In this document: positions 1 through 7,007 of the stretch, piece after piece
Layout of the letters: each line of letters starts with the position of its first letter
How positions within the stretch are numbered: position 1 is the stretch's first letter
NCBI RefSeq assembly: GCF_900111035.1
Contig: NZ_FOFU01000003.1
Location: 248,001 to 312,000, forward strand
DNA from: Treponema bryantii
Lineage (GTDB): Bacteria; Spirochaetota; Spirochaetia; Treponematales; Treponemataceae
Reading direction: 5' to 3'
DNA length: 64,000 nucleotides
Made by a program: the position numbers and the translations under genes
Notes under the pieces: generated by a model
What the model was told of the DNA's origin: nothing
Seen by the model: only the letters and a program-made list of their open reading frames with translations
The model's database searches: none

Positions 1-432
1 GTTATCCGTGACGGTAACCTTTTGAAGATGGCAGTTCCTTCTATTATCTTCGAATCTGATGCTGCTAACTTCCAGACTTCTAATGCTAAGCTTGATGCAT
101 CAAAGGTTGAAAACAATCTTAAGGTTTTGAACCGTATTGCAGAAATCCTCAAGAAGTTCAAGGACTACAAGGTTACAATTGTAGGACATGCTAATAAGAT
201 TACTGATAATCCTAATGAAGAGACTGTAGATAATCCTCAGGAATGGGGACGTGCTTCAATGCCTCTTTCTAAGGAACGTGCAGATGCAATCAAGGCTTAC
301 CTTACAAAGAAGGGTGTAAGTGCTGCTGCTCTTTCTACAGAGGGTATGGGTGGTACAAGACCTGTTGTAAATCCTAAGGATAAGGATAACAACTGGAAGA
401 ACAGACGCGTTGAGTTTATTCTCCAGAAATAG
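1..432 (+). CDS. OmpA-family C-terminal domain protein (5' end outside window)
   Basis: The reading frame is open from base 1, so the gene starts upstream; the TTG at 22 is only an internal codon. The visible 143 residues form an OmpA-like peptidoglycan-binding domain. There is a VTIVGHANK strand (family I-x-GH-x-D/N), then LSKERADAIKAYL, EGMGGTRPV and a terminal NRRVEF. This domain non-covalently anchors outer-membrane proteins or lipoproteins to peptidoglycan through diaminopimelate. The order and spacing of these motifs match the family. The N-terminal part (barrel, lipobox or other) cannot be seen, so the full protein type is unknown. The gene ends at TAG, followed by a hairpin shared with the convergent cyclo-ligase gene. 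A second OmpA-domain gene lies at 55.7 kb. Confidence 0.9.
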   Translation, partial: VIRDGNLLKMAVPSIIFESDAANFQTSNAKLDASKVENNLKVLNRIAEILKKFKDYKVTIVGHANKITDNPNEETVDNPQEWGRASMPLSKERADAIKAYLTKKGVSAAALSTEGMGGTRPVVNPKDKDNNWKNRRVEFILQK

Positions 433-453
433 TAATAATCGGAAATCCGTTAA

Positions 454-477
454 AAACCGGGCCGAAAGGGTCGGTTT
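454..477. terminator. bidirectional hairpin between OmpA gene and cyclo-ligase gene
   Basis: Two 10-nt arms (454-463 and 468-477) pair with one G-U and one mismatch around a GAAA loop. An A-run precedes the left arm and serves as the T-run for the minus strand; only TTT follows on the plus strand. The hairpin sits between convergent genes, overlaps the stop of the minus-strand gene, and probably works better on the minus strand. Confidence 0.5.
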
Positions 478-1117
478 AGGATTGTCCGTAATAAATACTA
501 TCCATTAAAATATCATCCGGCGTTGTTGGAAGGTTTTCGAAAAGTTGACATTCCAGACACACGCCGGATTTTTTTATGTCAAAAACTAACGGCACATGTG
601 AAAAATAAATGTCATAAAAGCCTTTTCCACGTCCAATTCTTTTTCCATTCTTTGTAAAGGCGCGGCCTGGAACCAGAACAAGAATATGTTCTACAGGCTG
701 GTCGTGTTCATCAATATCGACATAATTTGACGAATGAGCAGCCGGTGAATACTGCTGTATGGAAAGCTGTTCAAGAAATTTTGTAAAACTGAGAGTTTCA
801 CCACCAGGTTCAGTTATCCCAAAATTACCTGTCTGTGTATTGGTTGTGTTATCGTAAAGGTAGAACTCCATCTTAGATGTGCCTGTAAAGACTTTAGGAA
901 GAAATACCTTTTTGCCTTTTGAAAGTGCAGCCTGAATTACAGGTGTTATATCTGCTTCATCTGGTAAAGGCATATAGCCAAGCAGGGTAGTACAGCGCAA
1001 GAAGTCTTTTGATTCGAGAATATTTTTACAGAGAACTACAGACTGAGCTTTTAACTCTTCTGCCGACAGAGCTGAAATACGGCTTTTAATTTCTTTCCTG
1101 ATATCTGCTTTGGTCAT
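476..1117 (-). CDS. 5-formyltetrahydrofolate cyclo-ligase
   Basis: This is a 213-residue protein of the 5-FTHF cyclo-ligase (MTHFS/YgfA) family, which converts 5-formyl-THF plus ATP to 5,10-methenyl-THF in the cytoplasm and so salvages folate one-carbon units. The diagnostic C-terminal motif RIGRGKGFYDIYF is present at about residues 160-172, preceded by the LVLVPGRAFTKNGKR stretch. The N-terminus (KADIRKEIKSR) is the usual helical start, and the GYMPLPDEADITP segment at about 47-59 fits the substrate-binding region. Length is close to the family norm (about 180-210), with a small insert around residues 120-140. The gene stands alone and converges on the OmpA gene. Confidence 0.92.
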   Translation of the reverse strand: MTKADIRKEIKSRISALSAEELKAQSVVLCKNILESKDFLRCTTLLGYMPLPDEADITPVIQAALSKGKKVFLPKVFTGTSKMEFYLYDNTTNTQTGNFGITEPGGETLSFTKFLEQLSIQQYSPAAHSSNYVDIDEHDQPVEHILVLVPGRAFTKNGKRIGRGKGFYDIYFSHVPLVFDIKKSGVCLECQLFENLPTTPDDILMDSIYYGQS

Positions 1118-1172
1118 ATAAAAATTATATCATAAAATCGAAAAAAAAATACAAAAAATCTATTTATTCCTA

Positions 1173-1201
1173 TTGACACTAAGGTGCGATTTCAATATAG
1201 T
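1173..1201 (+). promoter_or_regulatory. sigma-70-type promoter of tRNA-Asn
   Basis: TTGACA (1173-1178), a 17-nt spacer, then TATAGT (1196-1201) give a near-consensus promoter that would start about 20 nt before the tRNA. Confidence 0.75.
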
Positions 1202-1228
1202 AATATTCACGTTCAGCAATGAACAAAC

Positions 1229-1301
1229 GGTTGCTTAGCTCAGCTGGTAGAGCAATGGACTGTTAATCCATGTGTCGCAGGTTCAAAACCTGCAGCAGCC
1301 G
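1229..1301 (+). tRNA. tRNA-Asn (anticodon GTT)
   Basis: A complete cloverleaf can be drawn by eye. The acceptor stem is GGTTGCT (1229-1235) with AGCAGCC (1294-1300), containing one G-U pair. The D arm contains AGCTCAG and TGGTAGAGC. The anticodon stem-loop ATGGA-CTGTTAA-TCCAT carries anticodon GTT. The T arm is GCAGG-TTCAAAA-CCTGC. The discriminator base is G, and the CCA tail is not encoded (CCT follows). A strong promoter lies upstream and a textbook terminator directly downstream, so this is a single-tRNA transcription unit. Bases 1284-1296 recur downstream in both orientations (see the repeat at 1378-1533). Confidence 0.96.
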
Positions 1302-1306
1302 CCTAA

Positions 1307-1337
1307 AACTTCTTGAGAAATCAAGAAGTTTTTTTTT
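1307..1337 (+). terminator. intrinsic terminator of tRNA-Asn
   Basis: A perfect 10-bp stem AACTTCTTGA/TCAAGAAGTT with GAAA tetraloop is followed by nine Ts (1329-1337). Confidence 0.93.
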
Positions 1338-1377
1338 GCCCAAAATCATTTTCAGAAATCAAATAAATTCTAATGTT

Positions 1378-1533
1378 GCTGCAGGTTTTGAAACGGAGTG
1401 AGCGGTCTGAAAAAATGCGAGCAGTGGCGCAGCATTTTTTCAGATTCGGGCACAGGAGGTGCCCGAAAGCGAACGCAGGCGCCGTGGAAGGAGCAGACAG
1501 GAGGTCTGCGACTGTAACGGCAAAACCTGCAGC
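1378..1533. repeat. composite palindromic element bordered by copies of the tRNA-Asn 3' end
   Basis: The 156-bp block is bounded by 13-bp inverted arms (GCTGCAGGTTTTG at 1378-1390, CAAAACCTGCAGC at 1521-1533). The right arm is identical to tRNA-Asn bases 1284-1296. Inside are three more hairpins: a 13-bp perfect stem (1406-1418 with 1432-1444), a 9-bp stem (1445-1453 with 1459-1467) and a 6-bp stem (1493-1498 with 1504-1509). The last two share the loop AGGAG. Both strands carry short open frames, but no start, ribosome site or codon use supports a gene. It is best viewed as a non-coding structured repeat or mobile-element remnant. Confidence 0.75.
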
Positions 1534-1575
1534 CATTAAGATGTCTGTAATTTAATAATCTGTCAGAAGTTAAAT

Positions 1576-1659
1576 GGGGGCGTTGCGGGGGTGTCCCCCG
1601 CAGAGGGGGTGGCGGAAGACCGCGAATGCGGGCTGGAGCCAGGGGGAGACTTCCCCCTC
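1576..1659 (+). repeat. GC-rich palindromic element, copy A (intergenic)
   Basis: This 84-bp GC-rich block has a 7-bp hairpin GCGGGGG-TGT-CCCCCGC (1585-1601) at the left and a second, AGGGGGA-GACT-TCCCCCT, at the right end. Near-copies occur at 31336-31412 (opposite strand) and 32082-32159 (same strand), both inside the ABC-F gene. Reading it by eye, no stop codon occurs in any of the six frames within the element. Here it lies between tRNA-Asn and flavin reductase, just upstream of the latter's promoter. Confidence 0.88.
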
Positions 1660-1676
1660 ATACAAAAAAATCCTAT

Positions 1677-1705
1677 TTGACGTCACAAGCTCCATAGTCT
1701 AAAAT
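1677..1705 (+). promoter_or_regulatory. promoter of flavin reductase gene
   Basis: TTGACG (1677-1682), 17 nt, TAAAAT (1700-1705). The -35 overlaps the 8-bp palindrome TGACGTCA. The gene has a good ribosome site (GAGGT) seven nt before its ATG. Confidence 0.65.
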
Positions 1706-1731
1706 ATAATAACTTAAAAAACGAGGTAACC

Positions 1732-2289
1732 ATGAAAAAGAATTTTGGAAAACAGACTTATCTTTATCCTATGCCGGTTTTGATTATTGCAACTTATGAT
1801 GAAAATGGAAATCCGGATGCAATGAATGCTGCCTGGGGTGGAATTCACGATACAAATCAGATTGGAATCTGTCTTGATAAGAGTCATAAAACTACTAAGA
1901 ACATTGCTGCCCGTCGTGCTTTTACAGTGAGTATTGCTGATGCTGCTCATGTTAAGGAATGCGACTATTTTGGAATTGTCAGCGGCAATACTGAGCCTGA
2001 TAAAATTAAAAAGGCAGGCTTTACTGTTACAAAGTCTGAGTTTGTTGATGCGCCGGTTCTTAATGAACTTCCTATGGTTCTTGAGTGTGAGGTTGCTCAG
2101 ATGAGCGATGACAGTGATTATATTGTAGGAAATATTATAAACGTGAGCGCTGATGAGGCTGTACTTACAGACGGTAAAATTGATGCATCTAAGCTTAAGC
2201 CAATCTGCTATGATCCGGTAGCCCATAATTACAATGTTCTTGGCGAAGCAGTGGGCAAGGCTTTTTCTGACGGTAAGGCTTTAAGATAA
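1732..2289 (+). CDS. flavin reductase-like FMN-binding protein
   Basis: This 185-residue protein belongs to the flavin reductase-like/FMN-binding split-barrel family. The N-terminal motif LYPMPVLIIATYDENGNPDAMNAAWGG is typical, with GICLDKSHKTTKNI and FTVSIADAAHV following, and a C-terminal CYDPVAHNYNVLGE. Members bind FMN and either reduce it with NAD(P)H or serve as small flavoproteins in redox or oxygen defence. The exact electron partner cannot be told from sequence. The ATG at 1732 has a clear Shine-Dalgarno (GAGGTAACC). It is monocistronic, with its own promoter right after the palindromic repeat; the next gene has a separate promoter. Confidence 0.85.
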   Translation: MKKNFGKQTYLYPMPVLIIATYDENGNPDAMNAAWGGIHDTNQIGICLDKSHKTTKNIAARRAFTVSIADAAHVKECDYFGIVSGNTEPDKIKKAGFTVTKSEFVDAPVLNELPMVLECEVAQMSDDSDYIVGNIINVSADEAVLTDGKIDASKLKPICYDPVAHNYNVLGEAVGKAFSDGKALR

Positions 2290-2309
2290 GCATATACGAT
2301 AATTTACTG

Positions 2310-2359
2310 ATGACATTCTCCTCATAACGTGTTAGAATAAGTGTAACTAGAATACTAGT
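2310..2359 (+). promoter_or_regulatory. promoter and possible operator of kdgA-kdgK
   Basis: ATGACA (2310-2315), 17 nt, TAGAAT (2333-2338). Just after the expected start is the short palindrome ACTAG-AATA-CTAGT (2346-2359), positioned where a repressor could act. The operator role is inferred from position only. Confidence 0.5.
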
Positions 2360-2387
2360 ATATTACATAAAGCAATAAGAGGCATTT

Positions 2388-3026
2388 ATGAATGATACAT
2401 TAAAGCAGATTGGAGCAACTGGGATTGTTCCTGTTGTTGTTTTGAATAAGGTGAGTGATGCTGAACCATTGGCAGAAGCTCTTATTAAGGGCGGTCTTCC
2501 TTGTGCAGAGGTTACTTTCCGTACAGATGCGGCTGAAGAAAGCATTCGTGCTATTTCTAAAAAGTTCCCTGAGATGTTTGTCGGAGCTGGAACTGTTCTT
2601 ACTATAGATCAGGTAGATCGTGCAATTGGTGCCGGTGCTAAGTTTATTGTTAGTCCTGGTCTTAATCCTAAGGTAGTTGATTATTGTGTTAAAAAGGGAT
2701 ATCCGATTACTCCTGGTATTATGACTCCTTCTGAACTTGAAGCTGCTCTTGGCTTTGGTCTTGATGTTGTAAAGTTCTTCCCTGCAGAAAATGCCGGTGG
2801 ACTTAAGATGATTAAGGCTATGAGTGCTCCATATACTATGATGAAGTTCATGCCGACTGGTGGAATCAATGCAACTAACGTTCGCGACTACCTTGCCTGT
2901 GACAAGATTCTTGCATGTGGCGGAAGCTGGATGGTGAAGGGTGATTTGATTAACGCCGGTAATTTTGCAGAAATTGAAAAGCTGACCCGCGAGGCTGCTG
3001 CAATTGTTAAGGAAATTAGAGGGTAA
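2388..3026 (+). CDS. kdgA: 2-keto-3-deoxy-6-phosphogluconate aldolase
   Basis: This 212-residue class I aldolase (Eda/KdgA family) splits KDPG into pyruvate and glyceraldehyde-3-phosphate through a Schiff base. The catalytic set is visible: E41 and R45 in AEVTFRTDA, and the Schiff-base lysine K129 in DVVKFFPAE. The GAGTVLT and SPGLNP loops are conserved, and PTGGI near residue 160 binds phosphate. Many members also act on 4-hydroxy-2-oxoglutarate. It is followed within 40 nt by the KDG kinase, so the two form the lower part of a uronate/2-keto-3-deoxygluconate route. The ATG at 2388 is preceded by AAGAGG. Confidence 0.95.
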   Translation: MNDTLKQIGATGIVPVVVLNKVSDAEPLAEALIKGGLPCAEVTFRTDAAEESIRAISKKFPEMFVGAGTVLTIDQVDRAIGAGAKFIVSPGLNPKVVDYCVKKGYPITPGIMTPSELEAALGFGLDVVKFFPAENAGGLKMIKAMSAPYTMMKFMPTGGINATNVRDYLACDKILACGGSWMVKGDLINAGNFAEIEKLTREAAAIVKEIRG

Positions 3027-3027
3027 G

Positions 3028-3048
3028 ATCCCGAAACAAGTTCGGGAT
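3028..3048. repeat. small palindromic repeat between kdgA and kdgK
   Basis: A perfect 8-bp hairpin ATCCCGAA-ACAAG-TTCGGGAT starts just after the kdgA stop. No T-run follows, so it is not a classic terminator. It more likely modulates mRNA stability between the two cistrons, in the manner of REP elements. Closely similar sequences are a common dispersed repeat in other bacteria (from memory). Confidence 0.6.
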
Positions 3049-3066
3049 GACATGAAGGAGATAAAT

Positions 3067-4086
3067 ATGAAAGTAGTTACATTTGGTGAAATTATGCTGA
3101 GACTTGAACCGGAAGGATATTTCCGTTTTGTTCAGGTAGATAAAATGACTTCAACTTTTGGTGGTGGAGAGGCTAACGTTGCTGTTTCTCTCGCTAATTA
3201 TGGCCTGGATGCTTATTATGTAACAAAGCTTCCAAAACATGAAATTGGTCAGGCTGCAATAAACTCGCTCCGCCGCTTTGGTGTAAACACAAACTATATT
3301 GCCCGTGGCGGCGACCGTGTAGGTATTTACTACAACGAGCGTGGAGCAAGTCAGCGTGGTTCAAAGTGTATCTACGACCGTGCTCATTCTTCTATTGCAG
3401 AAGCAAAGCCGGAAGACTTTAACTGGACTGAAATCTTTAAGGACTGTAAATGGTTCCATCTTACAGGAATTACACCTGCTCTCGGCGGTAACCTTGTTCA
3501 GATTTGTATAGAAGCCTGCAAGGCTGCAAAGGCTGCTGGTGCTACTGTAAGCTGCGACCTCAACTACCGCGGAAAACTCTGGACTCGTGAGCAGGCCCGC
3601 GAAGCTATGACTCAGATTTGTCAGTATGTAGATGTTTGTATTTCTAACGAGGAAGACGCAAAAGACGTATTCGGAATTGAAGCTGAAAATACAGATATTA
3701 CTGGCGGTAAACTCAACAAGGAAGGCTATAAATCTGTTGCAAAGCAGCTTGCAGATAAGTTTGGTTTCCAGAAGGTAGCAATTACTCTCAGAACTTCTAT
3801 CAATGCAAACCGCAATAACTGGGCTGCTCTTCTTTATGATGGAAAGGATTACTGCTTCAGCAAGGAATACGAAATGTATATCGTTGACCGTGTTGGTGGT
3901 GGTGACAGCTTTGGCGGTGGTCTTATTTACTCTCTGCTCAACGGTAAATCAACTCAGGATGCTGTAGAATTTGCTGTAGCTGCAAGCTGTCTCAAGCACA
4001 CTATCGAAGGCGACTACAACATGGTAAGTGTAGATGAGGTTGAAAAACTTGCCGCAGGTAATGGATCTGGCCGAATTCAGCGTTAG
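3067..4086 (+). CDS. kdgK: 2-keto-3-deoxygluconate kinase (PfkB family)
   Basis: This 339-residue PfkB-type sugar kinase would phosphorylate 2-keto-3-deoxygluconate to KDPG, the substrate of the adjacent aldolase. The start MKVVTFGEIMLRLEPEG and FGGGEANVAVSLANYGL match the family N-terminus. The C-terminal anion-hole/catalytic-base motif appears as DRVGGGDSFGGGLIY, with D in GGGDSF as the base. The frame is open 63 nt further upstream, but that extension reads through the intergenic palindrome, whereas the ATG at 3067 has a strong site (GAAGGAG) seven nt before it. Substrate assignment rests on the kdgA neighbour; other 2-keto sugar acids are possible. Confidence 0.9.
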   Translation: MKVVTFGEIMLRLEPEGYFRFVQVDKMTSTFGGGEANVAVSLANYGLDAYYVTKLPKHEIGQAAINSLRRFGVNTNYIARGGDRVGIYYNERGASQRGSKCIYDRAHSSIAEAKPEDFNWTEIFKDCKWFHLTGITPALGGNLVQICIEACKAAKAAGATVSCDLNYRGKLWTREQAREAMTQICQYVDVCISNEEDAKDVFGIEAENTDITGGKLNKEGYKSVAKQLADKFGFQKVAITLRTSINANRNNWAALLYDGKDYCFSKEYEMYIVDRVGGGDSFGGGLIYSLLNGKSTQDAVEFAVAASCLKHTIEGDYNMVSVDEVEKLAAGNGSGRIQR

Positions 4087-4116
4087 TACTAAAATAACAA
4101 ATAAATAATAAATTTT

Positions 4117-4145
4117 TTTACAATTACAAAATTCTCGTGTATAAT
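4117..4145 (+). promoter_or_regulatory. promoter of cheR, apparently leaderless
   Basis: TTTACA (4117-4122), 17 nt, TATAAT (4140-4145). Only seven nt separate the -10 box from the ATG at 4153, and no Shine-Dalgarno is present, so transcription should begin at or within a base of the start codon. Confidence 0.6.
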
Positions 4146-4152
4146 ATAATTT

Positions 4153-4974
4153 ATGTTAGACGTACTTACCGATGCCGACTACGAATTGTTCCGCAAAGTA
4201 ATCTATGATGAAAGCGGAATCACTTTCTCGGCTACGAACAGATCTATTCTCGACAGTCGTATTAAAGAAATGCTTCGTAAGAAAAATCTTAATACGCCTC
4301 AGGAATATTATGAACTGATTTCTAAAGACCCGGAAGAAATGAAGATTATGCTCGATGCCGTAACGACTAATCTTACACGTTTCTTCAGAAACCAGCCGCA
4401 TTTTGATTCGTTTGTGAATTATGTAATTCCACATGTAATTGAAAATAAAAAGACATCCAGCGACCATACAATTAAAATATGGAGTGCCGGATGTTCTACT
4501 GGAGAAGAGCCATACACAATTGCTATGATTATGAAGGAGATCTGCCCTCCAGATTTTAATTTCCATATTACAGCTTCTGATATTTCCCTCAAGTCTATCA
4601 TGACTGCACAGCAGGGATTTTATCCGGAAGCACGTGTTGATGGAGTACCTGAGAACTATCTGTCAAAATACTTTACGAAGGTAGATGGCGGTTATCAGAT
4701 TAAGGATGAAATCAAGAAAACAATCCATTTTGACTATCATAACCTTAAGAATGATTCCGGTGCCCGAAACCTTGATGTTGTATTCTGTCGTAATGTTCTT
4801 ATTTACTTTGATGAGCCGGCTCAGCTTGCCGTAATAAATCATTTCTATGATGCTATGGGACCAAAGTCTTATCTTTATATTGGTCATTCAGAATCATTAT
4901 TTGGAATGAAGACTAATTTTGAGTTTATTAAGACTGAATGGGCTTGCTTTTACGGTAAGGGCGTTAGTAAATAG
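4153..4974 (+). CDS. cheR: chemotaxis protein methyltransferase CheR
   Basis: This 273-residue SAM-dependent methyltransferase adds methyl groups to glutamates of methyl-accepting chemotaxis receptors. The N-terminal all-alpha CheR domain spans about residues 1-80 and includes the TTNLTRFFRNQPHF motif. The Rossmann domain follows, with the SAM loop IWSAGCSTGEEPYTIAM, then DVVFCRNVLIYFD and YLYIGHSESL. All match the family and the length is normal. cheB follows 24 nt later, so the two adaptation enzymes are co-transcribed. No CheA, CheW or CheY gene is in the window. Confidence 0.97.
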   Translation: MLDVLTDADYELFRKVIYDESGITFSATNRSILDSRIKEMLRKKNLNTPQEYYELISKDPEEMKIMLDAVTTNLTRFFRNQPHFDSFVNYVIPHVIENKKTSSDHTIKIWSAGCSTGEEPYTIAMIMKEICPPDFNFHITASDISLKSIMTAQQGFYPEARVDGVPENYLSKYFTKVDGGYQIKDEIKKTIHFDYHNLKNDSGARNLDVVFCRNVLIYFDEPAQLAVINHFYDAMGPKSYLYIGHSESLFGMKTNFEFIKTEWACFYGKGVSK

Positions 4975-4998
4975 ACTTTTTATCGGAGATTTAAAATA

Positions 4999-6195
4999 AT
5001 GGATGATATTTCAGTAATGATATGCGATGATTCTGCATTGATGCGGAATCTTATCGGTAGAATTGTTGATGAAACTACTGGTTTGAGTGTCTGCGGAAAG
5101 GCAGAAAACGGCCAGGATCTTATAGAAAAATTAAAAACTTCTAAACCAGATGTAATTCTTCTTGATATTGAAATGCCTGTTATGACAGGTCTTCAGTTCC
5201 TTAAAAAACGAAAAGAACTGCATCTTGATGTACCTGTAATTATTCTTTCCAGTGTTGCTACGGAAGGTGCTGCAGTTACTATTGAATGTCTTGAACTTGG
5301 TGCTTCTGACTTTATTACAAAGCCTGGTGCTTCTGTTACCCTTAAAATTGGCGATGTTACAAGTGAAATCGTTGAATATATTGCTTCTTATGGTGGAGCT
5401 TATGCTGCAATGCATGGAAAGAGTATTCCTGATCCGGAATTCTTCCATCATCAGATTAAGCTTAAGGAAGCAGAACGATTTGTAATTAAGAAGAAGGGTG
5501 AAGAGGCTGCTAAAGCTGCTTCAATTACAAAAGCCGATGTTGTTCCTTCTACCTGGTTCCAGCCAAAGGTTAAAGAGCCTGTTGTTATTACTCCTGAACG
5601 CGAAGGCGGAAAGATTGAGTTGATTGCAATTGGAATCTCCACCGGTGGTCCAAATGCACTTCGCGATGTATTTAAGGATATTGATCCAAATCTTAAGCAG
5701 CCTGTTCTTGTTGTACAGCATATGCCGGCTGGCTTTACTGCAGAATTTGCTAACAGTCTGAATAATATTTGTCCGCTTCCTGTTTCTGAAGCTAAGGACG
5801 GAGAACCTATTCTCGGCGGTCATGTTTATATTGCGCCGGGAAGTTATCATATGTTTGTTGAACATAAACCTCTTGGAAACTTTATTAAGCTTTCTCAGGA
5901 TGAGCCTAGAAACGGTCATAGACCTTCATGTGATGTACTTTTTGAGTCTGTTGCAAATATCTTTAAGAACAAGGCTCTTGGCGTAATTATGACTGGTATG
6001 GGACGAGATGGTGCGGCTCAGATTACAGAAATGCGTAAAAAAGGTGCCTGGACAATTGGCCAGAATAAAGATTCAAGTATAGTTTACGGTATGCCGAAGG
6101 TTGCCTTTGAAATGGGTGGCGTTCAGAAGCAGGTTGCGCTTGCAGATATGGCTGGCGAAATCAGTAAACTGGCAAAAGAACATCTGCTGGCTTAG
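4999..6195 (+). CDS. cheB: chemotaxis response regulator protein-glutamate methylesterase CheB
   Basis: This 398-residue two-domain CheB removes methyl groups from (and can deamidate) chemoreceptors after CheA phosphorylates its receiver. The receiver spans residues 1-125, with acidic pair D10/D11, phospho-acceptor D56 in VILLDIEMP, and the KPG lysine near 114. A linker of about 80 residues follows. The esterase domain has catalytic serine in GISTGGP, histidine in VVQHMPAGF and aspartate in MTGMGRDGA. All catalytic residues are present. It is the second gene of the cheR-cheB unit, with a Shine-Dalgarno-like CGGAGA upstream. A hairpin terminator follows. Confidence 0.97.
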   Translation: MDDISVMICDDSALMRNLIGRIVDETTGLSVCGKAENGQDLIEKLKTSKPDVILLDIEMPVMTGLQFLKKRKELHLDVPVIILSSVATEGAAVTIECLELGASDFITKPGASVTLKIGDVTSEIVEYIASYGGAYAAMHGKSIPDPEFFHHQIKLKEAERFVIKKKGEEAAKAASITKADVVPSTWFQPKVKEPVVITPEREGGKIELIAIGISTGGPNALRDVFKDIDPNLKQPVLVVQHMPAGFTAEFANSLNNICPLPVSEAKDGEPILGGHVYIAPGSYHMFVEHKPLGNFIKLSQDEPRNGHRPSCDVLFESVANIFKNKALGVIMTGMGRDGAAQITEMRKKGAWTIGQNKDSSIVYGMPKVAFEMGGVQKQVALADMAGEISKLAKEHLLA

Positions 6196-6201
6196 AACCA
6201 C

Positions 6202-6492
6202 TTATTGATTACTGTTATTGCTGAAAATCCCGATCTTCATGATCGGGTTTATTTTTCTGGTCTTGATGAAGACAAAGGTAACGGCAATTACAAAAAGAAC
6301 TGTTGCACAGACAAAGCGGAACCACTCAGGTACCGCTTCTTTTTTTGTTATAAGTGTCCAGAGTGGGGCAGCGAGAAAACAGCCTGCAAAGGCTAATGCA
6401 ATCGGTACAAAAAGATAAAGTGTATCTATCAGACGACGAAGATTTGTACGGTGAATGTTTTTTTCTACGATTGTGATGTTTTCGTCTGTCAT
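6202..6492 (-). CDS. small two-helix membrane protein, function unknown
   Basis: This 96-residue protein is not recognised. Two hydrophobic stretches (about residues 24-45 and 60-78) predict two membrane helices joined by a short charged loop containing ITKKEAVPEW; both ends are polar. It overlaps the upstream TPR gene by four nt (ATGA type), implying translational coupling with the TPR protein and prenyl synthase. Its last codons lie over the cheB terminator hairpin (6229-6247), so the tail sequence is shaped by that structure. Confidence 0.6.
   Translation of the reverse strand: MTDENITIVEKNIHRTNLRRLIDTLYLFVPIALAFAGCFLAAPLWTLITKKEAVPEWFRFVCATVLFVIAVTFVFIKTRKINPIMKIGIFSNNSNQ
6229..6255 (+). 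terminator. terminator of cheR-cheB
   Basis: A 7-bp stem CCCGATC-TTCAT-GATCGGG (6229-6247) is followed by TTTATTTTT. It lies within the 3' end of the convergent small membrane protein gene. Confidence 0.75.
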
Positions 6493-7007
6493 TTGTCCAG
6501 CTCCTTAATTCTGGCTTCGCAGGCAGATTCTCCTTTGTGATTATGCAAGACAGAATAAGTGTCGCGAAGGTTATAAAGAGCATCCAGATAATAAGGATTG
6601 ATTGAAACTGCCTGTTCGAAATAACTTGAAGCTTCTTCGTAGTTTTCGCTCTGGAACTCGGTTACTCCAAGCAGATTCCATAAATGAGGATTCAATGGAT
6701 TCAAATCAAGCGAATCCATGCAGATACACTGAACTTTAGCATGTTTTTTCTGCATCAGACAGATGGTTGCATAGGTTTCTGCTACATCTTCTTTTTCTGG
6801 AGCAATGCGGTAAGCTGTTTCAAGGGCATTTTCTGCGTCTTCCAGATTTCCTGCGTCTCTATAGGTAACTCCAAGATTAAACCAGAGAAGATAGTTTTCC
6901 TTATCGATTACGATTGCACGCTTAAAGCAGGCAATAGCTTCGTTGTATGCGCCGTCGGAAGCAAGGAGAATAGCCTGATTGTTGAGTGTGTCTGATCTTT
7001 CTAACAT
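6489..7007 (-). CDS. TPR-repeat protein
   Basis: This 172-residue protein consists almost wholly of tetratricopeptide repeats. Four units are visible, for example AIACFKRAIVIDKENYLLWFNLG, then AENALETAYRIAPEK, LDLNPLNPHLWNLLG and ASSYFEQAVSINPYYLDALYNL. It has no signal peptide, so it is probably a cytoplasmic protein-protein adaptor; the partner is unknown. It overlaps the upstream prenyl-synthase gene by seven nt and the downstream membrane protein by four, so the three are a coupled operon. GGAG lies before the ATG. Confidence 0.82.
   Translation of the reverse strand: MLERSDTLNNQAILLASDGAYNEAIACFKRAIVIDKENYLLWFNLGVTYRDAGNLEDAENALETAYRIAPEKEDVAETYATICLMQKKHAKVQCICMDSLDLNPLNPHLWNLLGVTEFQSENYEEASSYFEQAVSINPYYLDALYNLRDTYSVLHNHKGESACEARIKELDK

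Noticed and set aside
1321-1555. Overlapping short open frames on both strands after tRNA-Asn
   Set aside because: They read through the composite palindromic repeat and terminator, have no ribosome site, and their predicted proteins are unlike any family I know; the DNA structure explains them.
3004-3066. Upstream extension of kdgK by 21 codons
   Set aside because: It overlaps the end of kdgA and is translated from the intercistronic palindrome; the ATG at 3067 has a strong Shine-Dalgarno and matches the family N-terminus.
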